NCBI GenBank assembly: GCA_022419385.1
Contig: JAJUBI010000003.1
Span: 806,001 to 870,000 of the forward strand
DNA length: 64,000 bases
Direction: 5' to 3'
Source of the DNA: Paraconiothyrium sp. Pb-2020
Taxonomy: Eukaryota > Ascomycota > Dothideomycetes > Pleosporales > Didymosphaeriaceae
Shown here: positions 1 through 11,148 of the stretch, piece by piece
How the letters are laid out: each line of letters opens with the position of its first letter
Position numbering within the stretch: the first letter of the stretch is position 1
Notes under the pieces: generated by a model
Database searches by the model: none
Told to the model about the DNA's origin: nothing
Seen by the model: only the letters and a program-made list of their open reading frames with translations
Made by a program: the position numbers and the translations under genes

Positions 1-1707
1 CATCTAGACCGTCCTGTTCTTCCTCCCAGGCTCGAAATCCCAGAGTCGGATCGTTCATGGTGGGCCCTCAGTGGCCAGCGGGGCTCTGACGGACAGGTCC
101 CGATGTCGAGGCCAACGGGGGCAGCGAACCAACCACTCACAGGAGAAGATGGGCCCCGGCGGCTCGTTCAGACGACTCCCCAGGTATCACCCACACATCC
201 TCACCCTGTCGTACATGCGCTGCAGCGAGAAAATACTCGAGATGCACCATCCAGCGGTTCAATCTCGCTGCCCCCGCTTCGCCAAATGTCCAACACTCCA
301 CCTCTGTCCGAGCGGAGACTAGGAGGCCCATTGGGCATGCATTCGATTTTGAATCCGCAAGCAGACTTGATGGAACAACAGCGGCATCAACGGCGGAGCG
401 CATCGCACGCGGAACTTCCCTCGCCCATCGAGAATATGACGCCACCAAACCTGCCCTCCATCAGCCGTCCGACCAGTGTTGACTCAACGCAAGGCGACAT
501 GCTGCCTGCCAGGCAATTTCAACAGCCCCGTCACCCGAGGAGGGGCCCGCTATCTCCTACTGTGCACCGCACCCACAGCCTCAGTGTTCTCAACGCTCCC
601 ACAGGCACTATTGATGCTCATCAATCTCCCTTCATCTCGCCTAGCGGACGACCCTTTGGTGATTCAGTAACCTCCCAACCAGCGTTGCCAACCCCCCCGG
701 TTGCAGGTGCAGGACCCCGCGCTGCCTACTTTCCAACTGCACCAACACCGCCTCCGAACATGGTCCGCAACGAGCTTCGAAGACCCAGCATGAGCTTCCC
801 TCAATCCGGTAGCGCCAGCCCCATCGCAGGGTTCTCTCCCTATAGCCAGCCAGCTTCTGTCGCGTCGAGCCAGATCGATGCTGCCAGCCAACACCCACAT
901 TACGTACCCCCGCCGGGTCATGCGCCTATGCAGGAAGGGCACCAGATCCCAATGGCTGTGGATGCAGACCGTGGTCGGATCTCCATGGCTCCGACAGGGC
1001 AGAGTAGCATCCAGATTATGACGATCAAAAGTCAACAAGGACATCATGTACAAATCCCCGTTGATGTTCAAGCTGCGTCTAAGGTTGCTGACGAAAAGAG
1101 GAAGCGCAATGCAGGCGCATCGGCACGCTTTCGCGCCCGACGCAAGGAAAAGGAACGGGAAGCTTCCATGAGCATTGCGCGCCTAGAGCAGCAATTGCGC
1201 GACGCTCTTGAAGACCGGGAGTATTATCGAAATGAGCGGGACTATTTCCAGAATATCGTTCTCCAGCAACCCGGTGCGGACCGCCATTATGGACGCCCCC
1301 CTTCACCGCGATTGAGGCGGCCATCTATCTCTCACTCAAACGCTGCGTCGTCCAACACCGGCGGTGGCTCTGCAGGATCGCCATATTCCACATACGATGA
1401 TGATGAACTAGAGTTGGATAGGAACGTACGAAGGAGAACTAGTACATACCATCCTCCTCTAGGCCAGACGGCTGCGCCGTTGAATGGCACTGGAACCTCA
1501 ACCACGAACCATCCTGCTACTACGTTTTCATCGGTGAACGCCACAGCCAACGGCGTGCCTTCTCATCGAGCACCGCAGCAAGTACAATCACACCATCATT
1601 ACGCAACCCAGCGTCCACAATTGCATGATCCTTTTGCTTCCGAACCGGCTCGTTACGAGCAAAGGAATTGGGGGCCTGCTCCTGGCCAGGCACGGGAGAA
1701 TCGATAA
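1..1707 (+). CDS. bZIP transcription factor (5' end outside window)
   Basis: The frame is open from the first base of the window to a TAA at 1705-1707, so the ATG at 103 is probably internal. A pyrimidine-rich stretch ending in AG near 28-29 could alternatively be a 3' splice site. The N-terminal part is Pro/Ser/Gln-rich and disordered. A bZIP domain lies at about nt 1080-1270: a basic region with the NAGASARFRARRKEKER signature, followed by a short leucine-zipper coiled coil (LEQQLRDALEDREYYRNERDYF). The tail is Ser/Asn/His-rich. The NAxASxRFR basic region is of the type seen in fungal Cys3/MetR-like and related factors, not the Gcn4 type. It should bind DNA as a dimer in the nucleus. The targets cannot be told from sequence, and I do not assign an orthologue. 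Confidence 0.85.
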   Translation, partial: HLDRPVLPPRLEIPESDRSWWALSGQRGSDGQVPMSRPTGAANQPLTGEDGPRRLVQTTPQVSPTHPHPVVHALQRENTRDAPSSGSISLPPLRQMSNTPPLSERRLGGPLGMHSILNPQADLMEQQRHQRRSASHAELPSPIENMTPPNLPSISRPTSVDSTQGDMLPARQFQQPRHPRRGPLSPTVHRTHSLSVLNAPTGTIDAHQSPFISPSGRPFGDSVTSQPALPTPPVAGAGPRAAYFPTAPTPPPNMVRNELRRPSMSFPQSGSASPIAGFSPYSQPASVASSQIDAASQHPHYVPPPGHAPMQEGHQIPMAVDADRGRISMAPTGQSSIQIMTIKSQQGHHVQIPVDVQAASKVADEKRKRNAGASARFRARRKEKEREASMSIARLEQQLRDALEDREYYRNERDYFQNIVLQQPGADRHYGRPPSPRLRRPSISHSNAASSNTGGGSAGSPYSTYDDDELELDRNVRRRTSTYHPPLGQTAAPLNGTGTSTTNHPATTFSSVNATANGVPSHRAPQQVQSHHHYATQRPQLHDPFASEPARYEQRNWGPAPGQARENR

Positions 1708-4700
1708 TGGTCTGCGCAACTGCCTTTACCATTATGTTGGGATACAGAGTCCAGCGTCTACCTTTTTTTAAGTTCTGATACCCTAAGGCCACGCGCAGTG
1801 GTTCTTGCATCATCTTTAACAATGTCCCGGACGGTTCGATCTTGCTTTAGTTTCCACGCGCCGTTTTCCGACGCAGGCATTTAAACACACAAACACTGTA
1901 CAGTTTCTCCATGTTCGATCGATGTGTTTCATAGCACAACTGATCGTCGATATTCTACGTCATATAGAGCTCTTCCATTAGAGCACATCTCCTCACGGAA
2001 ACCCTCTCAATATTCTCAGACTGTCATTCGCAGCCGATTGCCATGTAATTTAGCACAAGCTGATTCAAGCATCATCAGCACAGACACAAATAAAGCAAGC
2101 GAATAGTTCCCGTTTCGCGGGTTACCACAGCAAAAGCAAGCAACCAAGCGTTTCAGCCATCTGCCGCGTCTCAACCGTCGCTCCTTTTGCTGACAACAGA
2201 CTCTATTTTAGCCCCGCCCCAGGCCGCTTTACCTAACCAGCGTATCGGTCGCGAGCTTAACCTGAATGGCGGGTTGCACTAGATCTGCAGCTGAAAAGTC
2301 AAAACATAGCATGATCACGTCTCGCCGTTGTACCGCTGCTCAGCATGCGCGAGAACAGTATTTCTGAGCTCATAACAGGCTGGATTTGCTAGCTTTTCGG
2401 ACATTGTGCACTGCGCGTGCAGGGTACAGCTGGATCCCGAAGATGTGGGACGCATCGCTTTCGCGTCCGCATGTTGGTGGGCCACTTCTTTTGCGATCCT
2501 GCACTAAACGTTTGTCAGATTGATCGACTCACGAAACAAGATTCGGGGACACTGTGGAATGACGACGCATTGCGGCTACGGGCTCTTCAAGCCGAGCTTC
2601 TGGGGAAGTATACCGCGATGTATGCTTTCAAGCCATGCTATGTGGTTATAGGTGCGGAGTCAGTGCTGCTACTGGGGAACCAATGTTCGCCGTCACCCTA
2701 ATCTTTTTCTAGGCCACCTGAGTAAGGCTTTGGGGAGTGTGATCAGCCCATCTTCGACCAAAGAAATAGCTGCGGTCGAGCTCCGCAAAGCTTCTCAATG
2801 GACATCATACGATTTGCGCATTCATATATGATCCATGCCTTTAACTGATTAGTGACTAGGGTTTAAGCTGCCAACTAGGTATGTTCCGCAGCTGGAAGTG
2901 CCCTGATGCATGCGATAACGCCTCTCCTTGCGCGCTGCCCTCGATCGACAGGGATGCTCAAATACCAATGTTATGAATCAGGCCATTCATTCGGTGGTAC
3001 TGTGGTAAGTCTCCCTGAGGATGCTTTATGCAACTCTTAATCTAATTGTGCGCTTCAACCCCCTACAACAACTAGTTCTCCTCGCCGAACTCCATTCAAC
3101 ATAAACCCTCGGTGTGATGACGCAAATTCTCCTGGAGCTCACGTCGTCATGTTTGAGAAAGCTGAGTGCCTACGCCTCACCCTTAAGCCATACGCGCTAT
3201 ACGCGCGAAATGAATGCGATCGACCAATGATGTTGACGGAATCCGGAATTGCAAGCTCTGGCGACGGTGATTTTAAGGTTTCGCGAAGGTATTGGTCCCT
3301 GAAAACTAACTCAAGATCGCCCGGGAGTGGACTGTCGGAGGTGTGTCCGGTGCGGGCCGCTGGGTCGATAGACTTTGGCAGACACGCGCACGTTAGCACA
3401 AAGGTTGGCGTGACAAGTCCATCAACCTGTTCATGATAACGTCGACCACGTAGCAATTTCGCAACGGACAATGAAGTGATGGCGCGTCATGTTCATCATC
3501 AATGGATCGAGCGACGACGGCTGAATACGAGCACCTCGATGGATTGCCGATTGATCTGCGCCTGGCGGCCCAACTGCTGTTTAGAAGGGCCGACTTGAAG
3601 CAGGGAGATCTCTCATCTTGGTAATTGGCGTTAGAGAATGTTCGACGCGGCACACGGTCATAACGGTGCTGAACAGACCTCGGCCGGAGCAAGTTCAAGC
3701 TTCCCCGTACGCTTTACCGTTAGTGTACATTTGTATCGAGGCGGATCACGCCAACGACGCGGGTTTATTAAACAGTATCCGAAGACTTCAACGTTGAGCG
3801 CAGAGCCCATAACAAACCTTGTGGGCAGGGTGGAATCCATGCAAATATTTCCAATCCAAAGTTTAGATAAGGCGATCATACGGGCCTTTCCAGGTCTGTG
3901 GGTGCCCCGCATTGCGAGGAAGCCAGAGTCGGTTGTCCTTCCCGCATGAATGCAGCACCACGTCGACTCAACACTTTGTTCACGCAACCTCTTCACCTCA
4001 TCAAAAGTTCAACGAAAAACGAAGAGATTGCGTACGCTTCGGTAGCAATGCCGCATCCCCGGAGCACCTAGCCACACCGCTATTCCATACGTCGGGGACG
4101 ATGCCGGCAGTGGTGTTAGCAGCGCGTCGTCCGGGGTTATCGAGCCCGATTTTCACCGTTCACGCTGACCGCCATACGGAATATCCCCATAGCTGGCCAC
4201 AAGCGGACATGAAGAGTTGTCAGATGAGGCACTTGAATTCAAATACGGTCCTTTCAGACACACCAGGCCCAGAAAGACTAATTGGTGTCGCGCGACTACC
4301 GTACCGTCGGATCAAAACCATCTGCGGGTGAAAGGAAGACGTCCATAACTCTTACAGAAAGCGCGCACGTGGTCAGTCGTACGCGGCTCCCTCGGTACTA
4401 AACAAGAAGATCATGTCTTAACTTGTCTGGACGACACATTGCTGACTCGGGGCCTAGCTGTTCTTTGCGAGCTTGTAGGATGCCGAGCTCACTCGGGCCG
4501 AAGCTGTCAATGGCACACCTGTCGTCGACGTGCGAGAGCCATCTGACCATGATAGTACGCATACCGGCTGCTCGGCGTATGCAAGTCCGTTCCGAGAGCC
4601 ACTGCTCTAGTGCAATGATTCTACAGCAGAAGTCGCGCCATGTCCCACGGTCCTACCACGACACGTGTATGTCGACTTTACCGCCTTTTCGTCGACGACA

Positions 4701-6927
4701 TAGCCACGCGCACGACGAGCATCCGCCTGACAGGCCGTCCGTCTCTAGCGGTGCATATGCTGACAGCAGGTTGGCATACGCCTATATTGTGCGCCCATCT
4801 CCATCTGCGCGATGGCATGGCCCAGCGAATCTGGTGCCCTACGCATCCCCCACCACCCCGCAGGCCTTCCTCTTCTGGCTCGCCCACATTCTGGTCGAGT
4901 CTCGAGACCCCCACCTCCGGCAGGCAGTAAATGTAACACGGCATCGGCGTTGGCTCCCCATTGTATAGGTAGCTGCACGGCCAGCGCATTGGATCCCTGT
5001 CTCCGGACTCGAGCCTGGATGACGTTGCACATGGACTCGAGGCGTCGACAAGGAAGCTGCTGTAGGTCAACAGGTGGAGTTGGCGCTTATGCATGTGATG
5101 GGGGAGCGCACGCGGGCTGGCGTCAGATTGGGGACCTTGCGTCTTGCGTGGGCGCGCAGGCCCATCCCGTACCGATGGTCGCACGGCAGCTAAGCGGCTT
5201 CGGACCAGCCGTTCGCGAATTAATTGATTGATTGAACGAGAGCAGCGCCCGGCCGGTAATTTGGCCGCAATTTGCGACGGCGGGCGCTGTCGCTGCGCTG
5301 CGGTCTTGGGCGAGCCGTGCGTGCGGTGCGGTGCAGACAGCGCGCAGGCACGGAATACGGGCAGCAAGCACATACAGCGCCTGGAGATTGCCGAGGACGC
5401 ACGTCGCTGCAGCCTCATTATTTGTATTGCTGTTTGCATTGAGCCACGGTAATAACGAGTCGACTCGATGGCAGGCAGCGGTGACCCGACAAGCGCGCCT
5501 CTCTTCTGGTTCCGCTTACTTCCCCAAAGCAGACGTACTACACTACGCCCATTGAGCATTGATCCGTCGTAAGTCGTCCTCCTCCACCGCTATGCTAGAC
5601 CGGTGCCAACATCGCATCACTCCGTCACGCATGCAACTCAGCCAGGATGCGCGCCGATCCGAGACGACGCACTCGAAACCCGGCCGCAAACGCTTGGGCA
5701 ACAAGGCGCCCACCCCGCCAACGCACAGCACGCCGCAGATGCGATGCGCTGCAGCGACGAGCGATCACGTGAGCGGGCCATCCACTCCTCCACCACCCGC
5801 CCATGCACGCAGCCCTCCAATCAGAAAATTCAGTACCACGCTGCGTGCGAGCGCGCGATGCGATTCGCCCGGTCGCTGCTGCACATGCACTCCGCGACAC
5901 CTTGCCCCTTTGGCCCACGCCCGACTTACGTGCAGGAATATACGCGGCATCCATGGCATAGAACCACGCCAAATATAGCAGTCGCTCGAACAGAGTCCAT
6001 CGCAGCATGGGCACGTACATGTATGGGATCACGTCTGACAATCAGTCCATTCGCTCGCCTGGAGCCTCGCCGGGCGCAATCTACAGCTACGCACGTGTAA
6101 CGGTTTATTCCTCAAGCGAGACGAGACGGGCACATGCTCAAGCGATAACGGGAGGGACGCCGCGGCGGGGCGGGGCGCCACGTTTGTTATTCGGGGCGTA
6201 GACAGCCAATGGGTGGGTGTTGAATTCATCTATCGATGTTGCACGACCGACGCCCGCGCGTCAGAAGTGACCTGGATCTATGGGTTTGTACGACGCGCGC
6301 CCAGCGATGAGGTGGAGATTAATGCTCGCGCGGCGCCGGTAGCAGACCGTCGAGCGAGCGAGCGAGGGCGACACAAACGTGGAGCTGGTGCACATGGCGA
6401 GATGAGAGTGCGGACCGTGTGTGCGCGGGCGCCAGCGGCTCGGAGCGCACCGCTAGAGCAGTTGGTGTGTCGAAGCGAAGCCCTGCAAGGCTGCCGTGTG
6501 TGTGACCGAGGGCGCAGGCGTACATGTAGGCTTTCCGATCGCGGACGCGTGGTCTTGTAGGACGGCTGACATCTATGATGCCGAGGCTTGAAACCGTGTA
6601 GGGTGCTGGAGTACTGTCTTGCTTTGCCGCGAAGGAGTAGTATGCTTTGGTAGCTGGTCCGTTTGTGGCTTATGCAGGTCGATGAATTACTGCCCCGCGA
6701 CCAAGGAGTAGTATGCTTTGGCAGCTGTCCGTTTGTGGCGTTTGAAACCCAGTGATGAGGTGTCCTGCGGCTAACGCGTGCAGAACAGCGCTCCCGAGCG
6801 AAGGCGGTGCTAAGCCACTGTTTTCCGCGGAGCATGCGGACGCCTCGAGTTTCCAAATACGGTACTGGCATCGTTGTACATGGCGCTGTATGTTTGCATT
6901 GTGCATTGCGTTCAAGGCAGCTTGCTT
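1708..6927. other. Gene-poor 5.2 kb interval
   Basis: I see no convincing gene here. Several long open frames exist on both strands between about 4.4 and 6.6 kb. They are Arg/Pro/Ser/Ala-rich, match no family I know, lack plausible exon structure and coincide with a GC- and CpG-rich stretch. The 2.7-4.4 kb part is more mixed in composition and may be decayed DNA. The bZIP 3' UTR must lie at the left end and the 3' UTR of the DUF1746 gene at the right end. Confidence 0.6.
6632..6739. repeat. Imperfect direct repeat, about 38 bp, two copies
   Basis: Copy 1 (6632-6669) and copy 2 (6703-6739) both read AAGGAGTAGTATGCTTTGG, then a near-identical segment ending in GTTTGTGGC. They differ by one substitution (T/C) and one base missing from copy 2. 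The start-to-start distance is 71 bp. The repeat sits about 190 bp beyond the 3' end of the DUF1746 gene, outside any supported gene. Confidence 0.85.
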
Positions 6928-7977
6928 TCACCCTCCCCCAGCACCAAACCGCATACGGATGTTTTGTAACTGACGGAGAGCGGTAGGTGACAGCGAAGAT
7001 GTTTCTCCTGCTTCAGCCCGCGTCTGTCGGAAAGCTTGATATTTCTGGTGCTCATCCATCAAGGTGTCGATGAGAGAAAACTCGCCAATGACACACTGGC
7101 CGGAGATCAGTACGTCAAGAGCATCTGTCTGGACGCCTTCGGACGACGGTAGGAGCACGTCTTGCTCGTCCGGATCTGCCCCTAAATCAGACAGTGTATC
7201 AGTACGGCGCAGTTCACCACGCTCTTCTGAGTCGGCATCTTGCTCCCGTGCAGCATCGTTCTCGGACGGTCGTTCCGCGGTTTCTCCATCATTTGCACTC
7301 GTCTCAGCACTCGTCTCTGTACTTCCTGCAGATATCTGCGCTACCGTTTTCTTGGCTTGCCGTCGCTTCACGTGTACGGACACCATGAGCAGCTGCAAAA
7401 GCAATATGCATATGTCCAAGCCTGCAAGCTTCCACTTGCTCGTCGGCCCCTGCTGGCCGATGAAGTCAATCATCAGCCCTCCGTGTAGATAGCCGCGCGT
7501 ATCCTCCCCGGCAGACGGCGCGGGGTATGTAAGGTGCAGCAGGAAGTTGATAGCGAAGCAGAAGAGGATCAGAGGTAAAAATGGCTTGTGCTCGTCATGC
7601 TGGCGGTGCAGGCCAATGTCAGGAAGCGGCGTGAGCAGAGAACCGTGAATTAAAGCGCGGACGGCAAACCAGAAGAACGAGCAGCTGTAGCAATTAGTAC
7701 TGGAAGTATAAAGGAGGTTCGGGGATGTGTACTCCAGATGATAGAGAGTAATAAGCTCTAAGAATACGAGCGTATCCAGCTCACGGAGCAGATGATCCAG
7801 GAACACGACCCTCTTCCGCTTCGCATCTAGTCTTCTCTCTTTTACGCGCTGTTCACGCTGGGCAAGCTCCTCTTCGGGGTCGATGTCTGCTATCGCGTCG
7901 TCGTGCTCCTCCGTATCCGAGGCCGCAATGCTGCTACGACGCAGGCCAGCTCGCGAGGACTCGGCCTCATCGTTCAT
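6928..7977 (-). CDS. DUF1746 protein, Dsc4-like Golgi/ER E3-ligase subunit
   Basis: About 349 aa, no intron needed. The longest open frame begins at a TTG (7992), but the first ATG is at 7975-7977 and I use that. The N-terminus is acidic and disordered. A DUF1746-type segment follows: a conserved LDHLLRELDTLVFLELITLY stretch, then hydrophobic helices (SFFWFAVRALIHG, PLILFCFAINFLLHLTY, LDICILLLQLLMVSVHV). The C-terminal half is charged and disordered. In fission yeast the DUF1746 protein Dsc4 is a membrane subunit of the Dsc ubiquitin-ligase complex that activates SREBP, so a Dsc-complex role is the best guess by family. The gene is divergent from the HIG1 gene across 369 bp. Confidence 0.75.
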   Translation of the reverse strand: MNDEAESSRAGLRRSSIAASDTEEHDDAIADIDPEEELAQREQRVKERRLDAKRKRVVFLDHLLRELDTLVFLELITLYHLEYTSPNLLYTSSTNCYSCSFFWFAVRALIHGSLLTPLPDIGLHRQHDEHKPFLPLILFCFAINFLLHLTYPAPSAGEDTRGYLHGGLMIDFIGQQGPTSKWKLAGLDICILLLQLLMVSVHVKRRQAKKTVAQISAGSTETSAETSANDGETAERPSENDAAREQDADSEERGELRRTDTLSDLGADPDEQDVLLPSSEGVQTDALDVLISGQCVIGEFSLIDTLMDEHQKYQAFRQTRAEAGETSSLSPTALRQLQNIRMRFGAGGG

Positions 7978-8346
7978 TGCGCGGCGAGGCAAGGTTATCC
8001 GTAGCCTCTCCGTTCATCAAGGCGCAATAATATGAGGCGTTCGTCGTGTATCCCAGAGCTCAGTTTAGATGATGTTGTGCCTGGAGCGGAGCGCGTCGGC
8101 GGCAGGAACAACACCAATGCCGACATGCCGAGAGTGGTGAGATAATCGATCTACGAAGCTCCACCATCCGCGAACTTACATCCCACTACATTCGAGCATT
8201 CACTTTGCGACAAGCATTACGTTAGCTCAGTGGGGGCTAAAGGAGCTTAATTGTGCATGCACTCTCAGTAGAACGGGACTACAACCCTCTATACACTACG
8301 AACCACCCACGCGACACCTCCGCCACCTCCGCACCTTAGCACCACA
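7978..8346. promoter_or_regulatory. Shared upstream region of DUF1746 and HIG1 genes
   Basis: 369 bp between two divergent start codons. Both promoters and 5' UTRs must lie here. I do not see a clear TATA box or a recognisable operator. Confidence 0.5.
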
Positions 8347-8904
8347 ATGTCAGGACCTCCACTCTCGGGCCCAAATAGCGCCCCGCTGCCCTCGTCCTTT
8401 GACGGGAATGAGTATGTTCCTTCCATCCTTGTTATCCACCCCATTCAGATCCTAACTACGAACAGGGACTTCTACAATGAAAACCGCCTCGACAAGATCG
8501 GCCGGCGCCTCCGCGAAGAACCCCTCATCCCTCTCGGCTGCGCGCTCACCGTCTGGGCCATCGTCGGCGCGACCCGCTCCATGCGCAAAGGCGACCACAA
8601 AATGACAAACACCTTCTTCCGCCGCCGTCTGTACGCCCAGGCCTTCACCATCGCCGTGCTCGTCGCTGGAAATGTGTACTGGCAAAAGGACCGCATGAAG
8701 CGCAAGGAGTATGAGAAGCTCAAGGCGGAGAAGGAGAGGATGGATAAGAGGGAAAGGTGGCTAAAGGAGCTCGAGATGCGGGATGAGGAAGAGAAGGCGT
8801 GGAAGGAGAGGTTAGCAAAGGGGGTGAGGAGAGAGGGGGAGAGTTTGACAGATATGGTGAGGGAGAAGACGGAGGAGTTGAAGAACTTGAGGGGTGGGAA
8901 ATGA
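8347..8904 (+). CDS. rcf1: HIG1-domain respiratory supercomplex factor (Rcf1-like)
   Basis: Two exons, 8347-8411 and 8466-8904, with a 54-nt intron (GTATGT donor, CTAAC branch site at 8452-8456, CAG acceptor at 8465). The protein is about 167 aa. Splicing restores the family-like FDGNEDFYNENR junction. The intron has no stop and is a multiple of three, so the unspliced frame also reads through. Features: EEPLIPLGCALTVWAIVGA as first membrane helix, the RRRLYAQ part of the HIG1 type-1 R-x-R-x3-Q motif, a second helix (AFTIAVLVAGNVYW), and a long Lys/Glu-rich C-terminal coiled coil. The family sits in the mitochondrial inner membrane, binds cytochrome c oxidase and supports III-IV supercomplexes. 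Confidence 0.9.
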   Translation: MSGPPLSGPNSAPLPSSFDGNEYVPSILVIHPIQILTTNRDFYNENRLDKIGRRLREEPLIPLGCALTVWAIVGATRSMRKGDHKMTNTFFRRRLYAQAFTIAVLVAGNVYWQKDRMKRKEYEKLKAEKERMDKRERWLKELEMRDEEEKAWKERLAKGVRREGESLTDMVREKTEELKNLRGGK

Positions 8905-9296
8905 GGGGACAACAGTGGAGAGTTGGAAGTGGAGAATATGGATTGATGGTTCGACGGATGTCGAGTGCGACACGAACGTTCGCTGTATATATTGCTAGGC
9001 GTGTACGAGTATTTGCTTGGTCTGCAGGCGGTTTGTGAAGGGAAGGTAAGAGCACATTCTCTACTTGCTTTTTTCCGGGCTGTTGTCTGATTCTATGAGG
9101 AACAAAAGCGAGGACATGCACTTTACTTGTCTCGTGTCTCGCAGTATGCTAAACCATGAGCACATCAAGCGCAAGCTCAAAATTACACGTATCCAATGTT
9201 TATTCCTTCTAGTGTGCTAACATGCAAGTGTCTGAGACCGTCGAGAGAACGTTTCCCAATTGGTTTTTCTGTCGCTGATAGCTTTGAGTCAATGTC
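8905..9296. other. Intergenic, no gene seen
   Basis: Contains the HIG1 gene 3' UTR and the downstream end of the transporter relic. Nothing else is supported. Confidence 0.5.
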
Positions 9297-9810
9297 CTTA
9301 CTTCGTCATCAGGAAGATTCCCAGGGACTGGTTACCCCACATCAAAAGGATACCAATAACGACAATTCACAGGCGTACAGAAGATGCCAAAGCAACGGAC
9401 TTGCATACTCTGATCGAATCGATACTGATCTTCGTGAGGGAAGGACTCCTTGCGAGCGCAGCCATGGTTCGGGGCGTCCGAGAAAGTGTGGTGGAGTTTC
9501 TTCACAATGTCCACGGCCTTTCTGTGGCGGTCTTGCTGCATGAGCTAACGCAGCGAGAAGATGATCAACTTCCAGGCACCGAAAAACATTCGTGGAAATA
9601 ACACTGAACCTCGAGAGCAATTCCTTGCGAACTGGGCATGGGGCGAGTCTACGGGCATGGATAAGCACGCAAATCCAAGCCAGCCCGCTAAGGTGTAGCC
9701 AAAGGCATATACGATGCCCGTTACACAAACCATTGCAGCTCTTTTTTTCTGGTGTCGAGACTTTGGCTTCGTGCATTGGGACAACGCAAGCTAACATACC
9801 TGCAAGCTCG
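9297..9810 (-). pseudogene. Decayed MFS sugar-transporter fragment
   Basis: Read on the minus strand, this stretch recalls the middle of a fungal sugar/quinate transporter, broken into frames. In order: VVPMHEAKVSTPE (like the usual VPLYNAEVSxPE), then in another frame GIVYAFGYTLAGWLGFAC and DSPHAQFA, then IIFSLR, stop, LMQQDRHRKAVDIVKKLHH, and after a further frame change LLMWGNQSLGIFLMTK followed by a stop. The family reads FSPRWL where this reads FSLR-stop-L, so both differences (Pro to Leu, Trp to stop at 9545-9547) are explained by C:G to T:A transitions. That fits repeat-induced point mutation or simple decay. Upstream transmembrane segments and the C-terminal half are missing. I compare with remembered family consensus, not an alignment. 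Confidence 0.65.
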
Positions 9811-11148
9811 CAATACTTTCACCGATGAAGGAAAGAATGATTTTCAGTGTACTAAATTCCTCATACTAATGATCACCGACAGTAGTGAGGCTACCGCAAT
9901 TGACGGCTTTCAGACACTTCCTGTTTCGGCATATTCGACTCTTCGTACTAATGAACGACCACCGCAATCGATAGCTTCCAAACGTTGCTCCTTGCGGTAT
10001 ATTTATTTCCTCCCGTTAACGATCTATCATTGTAATCGATGACTTCCAAACATTACTTTTTGCGGCATATTCAAACCCTTATAGTGTCATGTCGTTTGCA
10101 CTGGCGCGGAGGGCTCCGCCGACGGTAAAAATCACGCAACCGCCTACGAGGCTATGCCTTCGTGAGTACTTCTCGGATATCCGGGCATACAAGACTGCCG
10201 AATATGGCGCTAGCATCTGTTGACTCCGTTCAAAGCACCATTCATGGTTGGGTGGTGCGTAATCCCGCCTCGCATATCAAGAGCTGACTCTGATAAGTTA
10301 AGCAATTGCAATGTACCTGGTTCGCCCGCCGGCGCATTTTGCCATGTACGTACACAAGTTCAGCTATCCTACTACAGGCCCATTAATTGCCAGGCGACAT
10401 GCGGTCACTATGGTACCCAGTCCGAGAAAGACTACAGGTTATGAGCATTCCCCCTGAGGTGACTGAGTCCGCGGAGCATCATGAGGCCCGACACCATGAT
10501 GGGTACCAACTTTGGAGTTGTACACACACAGATAACAGAAGAAGCAACTGCACAGAAATACGCACAAGATACCTGGCTTACAACCCCGCCTTTGGAGTAG
10601 CGCACCCGCTGTGGGGGACTACCATGCCATGTGGTAGTTATTCCCGGACCGCACCGCTGAATGGCGCGCAGATAGTGCATTTGTCTAGCGGGCGTTAGTT
10701 TCCGGACGACTTTTGATATGCATCCTGGGTGGTGAGGTAGGGATTGCCTAGATAGGACGTTGTCGCTAAACTGGTCAAACTTGACAAGTCCACTGCAAGG
10801 CCTGGGACGATGCGCGTCTAGGTGGACACTGCATTAGCTGATAAGCACCAAATTTGGCTGGTCAGCGTCATCGCAGTATGCTTAAGAGAAGTCGGGACGG
10901 TTTTACCTCAAGGTCCATCGATGGTGTATTGTAATAGATGGGAGGTGACGGCGATGGAGGACGCTTAATGATGACGTCCGCCGATTGAAATGGCCTCTTT
11001 ACGACAATTCACCGGTCGCGAAACACTCTCTCGATAATTCAAATGTTAAGCCACCAAACAAGAAAGCAGTAAGCAAAGCACTGATTAGGAGGGAAGGCTG
11101 AGGCATTCCATTCTTTCATGAACTCATTCAATTCGTTCTGACAGTTGC
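9811..11148. other. Intergenic, no gene seen
   Basis: Short open frames only, none resembling a known family. It may hold further unrecognisable parts of the transporter relic and the 3' UTR of the M28 peptidase gene. Confidence 0.5.

Noticed and set aside
2417..2701. 94-codon plus-strand frame
   Set aside because: Shows some residue variety but no family likeness, no upstream context and no splice partner.
4678..5559. 293-codon minus-strand frame
   Set aside because: Arg/Ser/Pro-rich and explained by the GC-rich island; equally long frames exist on the other strand.
7978..7992. Upstream TTG start for the DUF1746 gene
   Set aside because: A fungal nuclear gene should start at ATG; the first in-frame ATG is at 7977.
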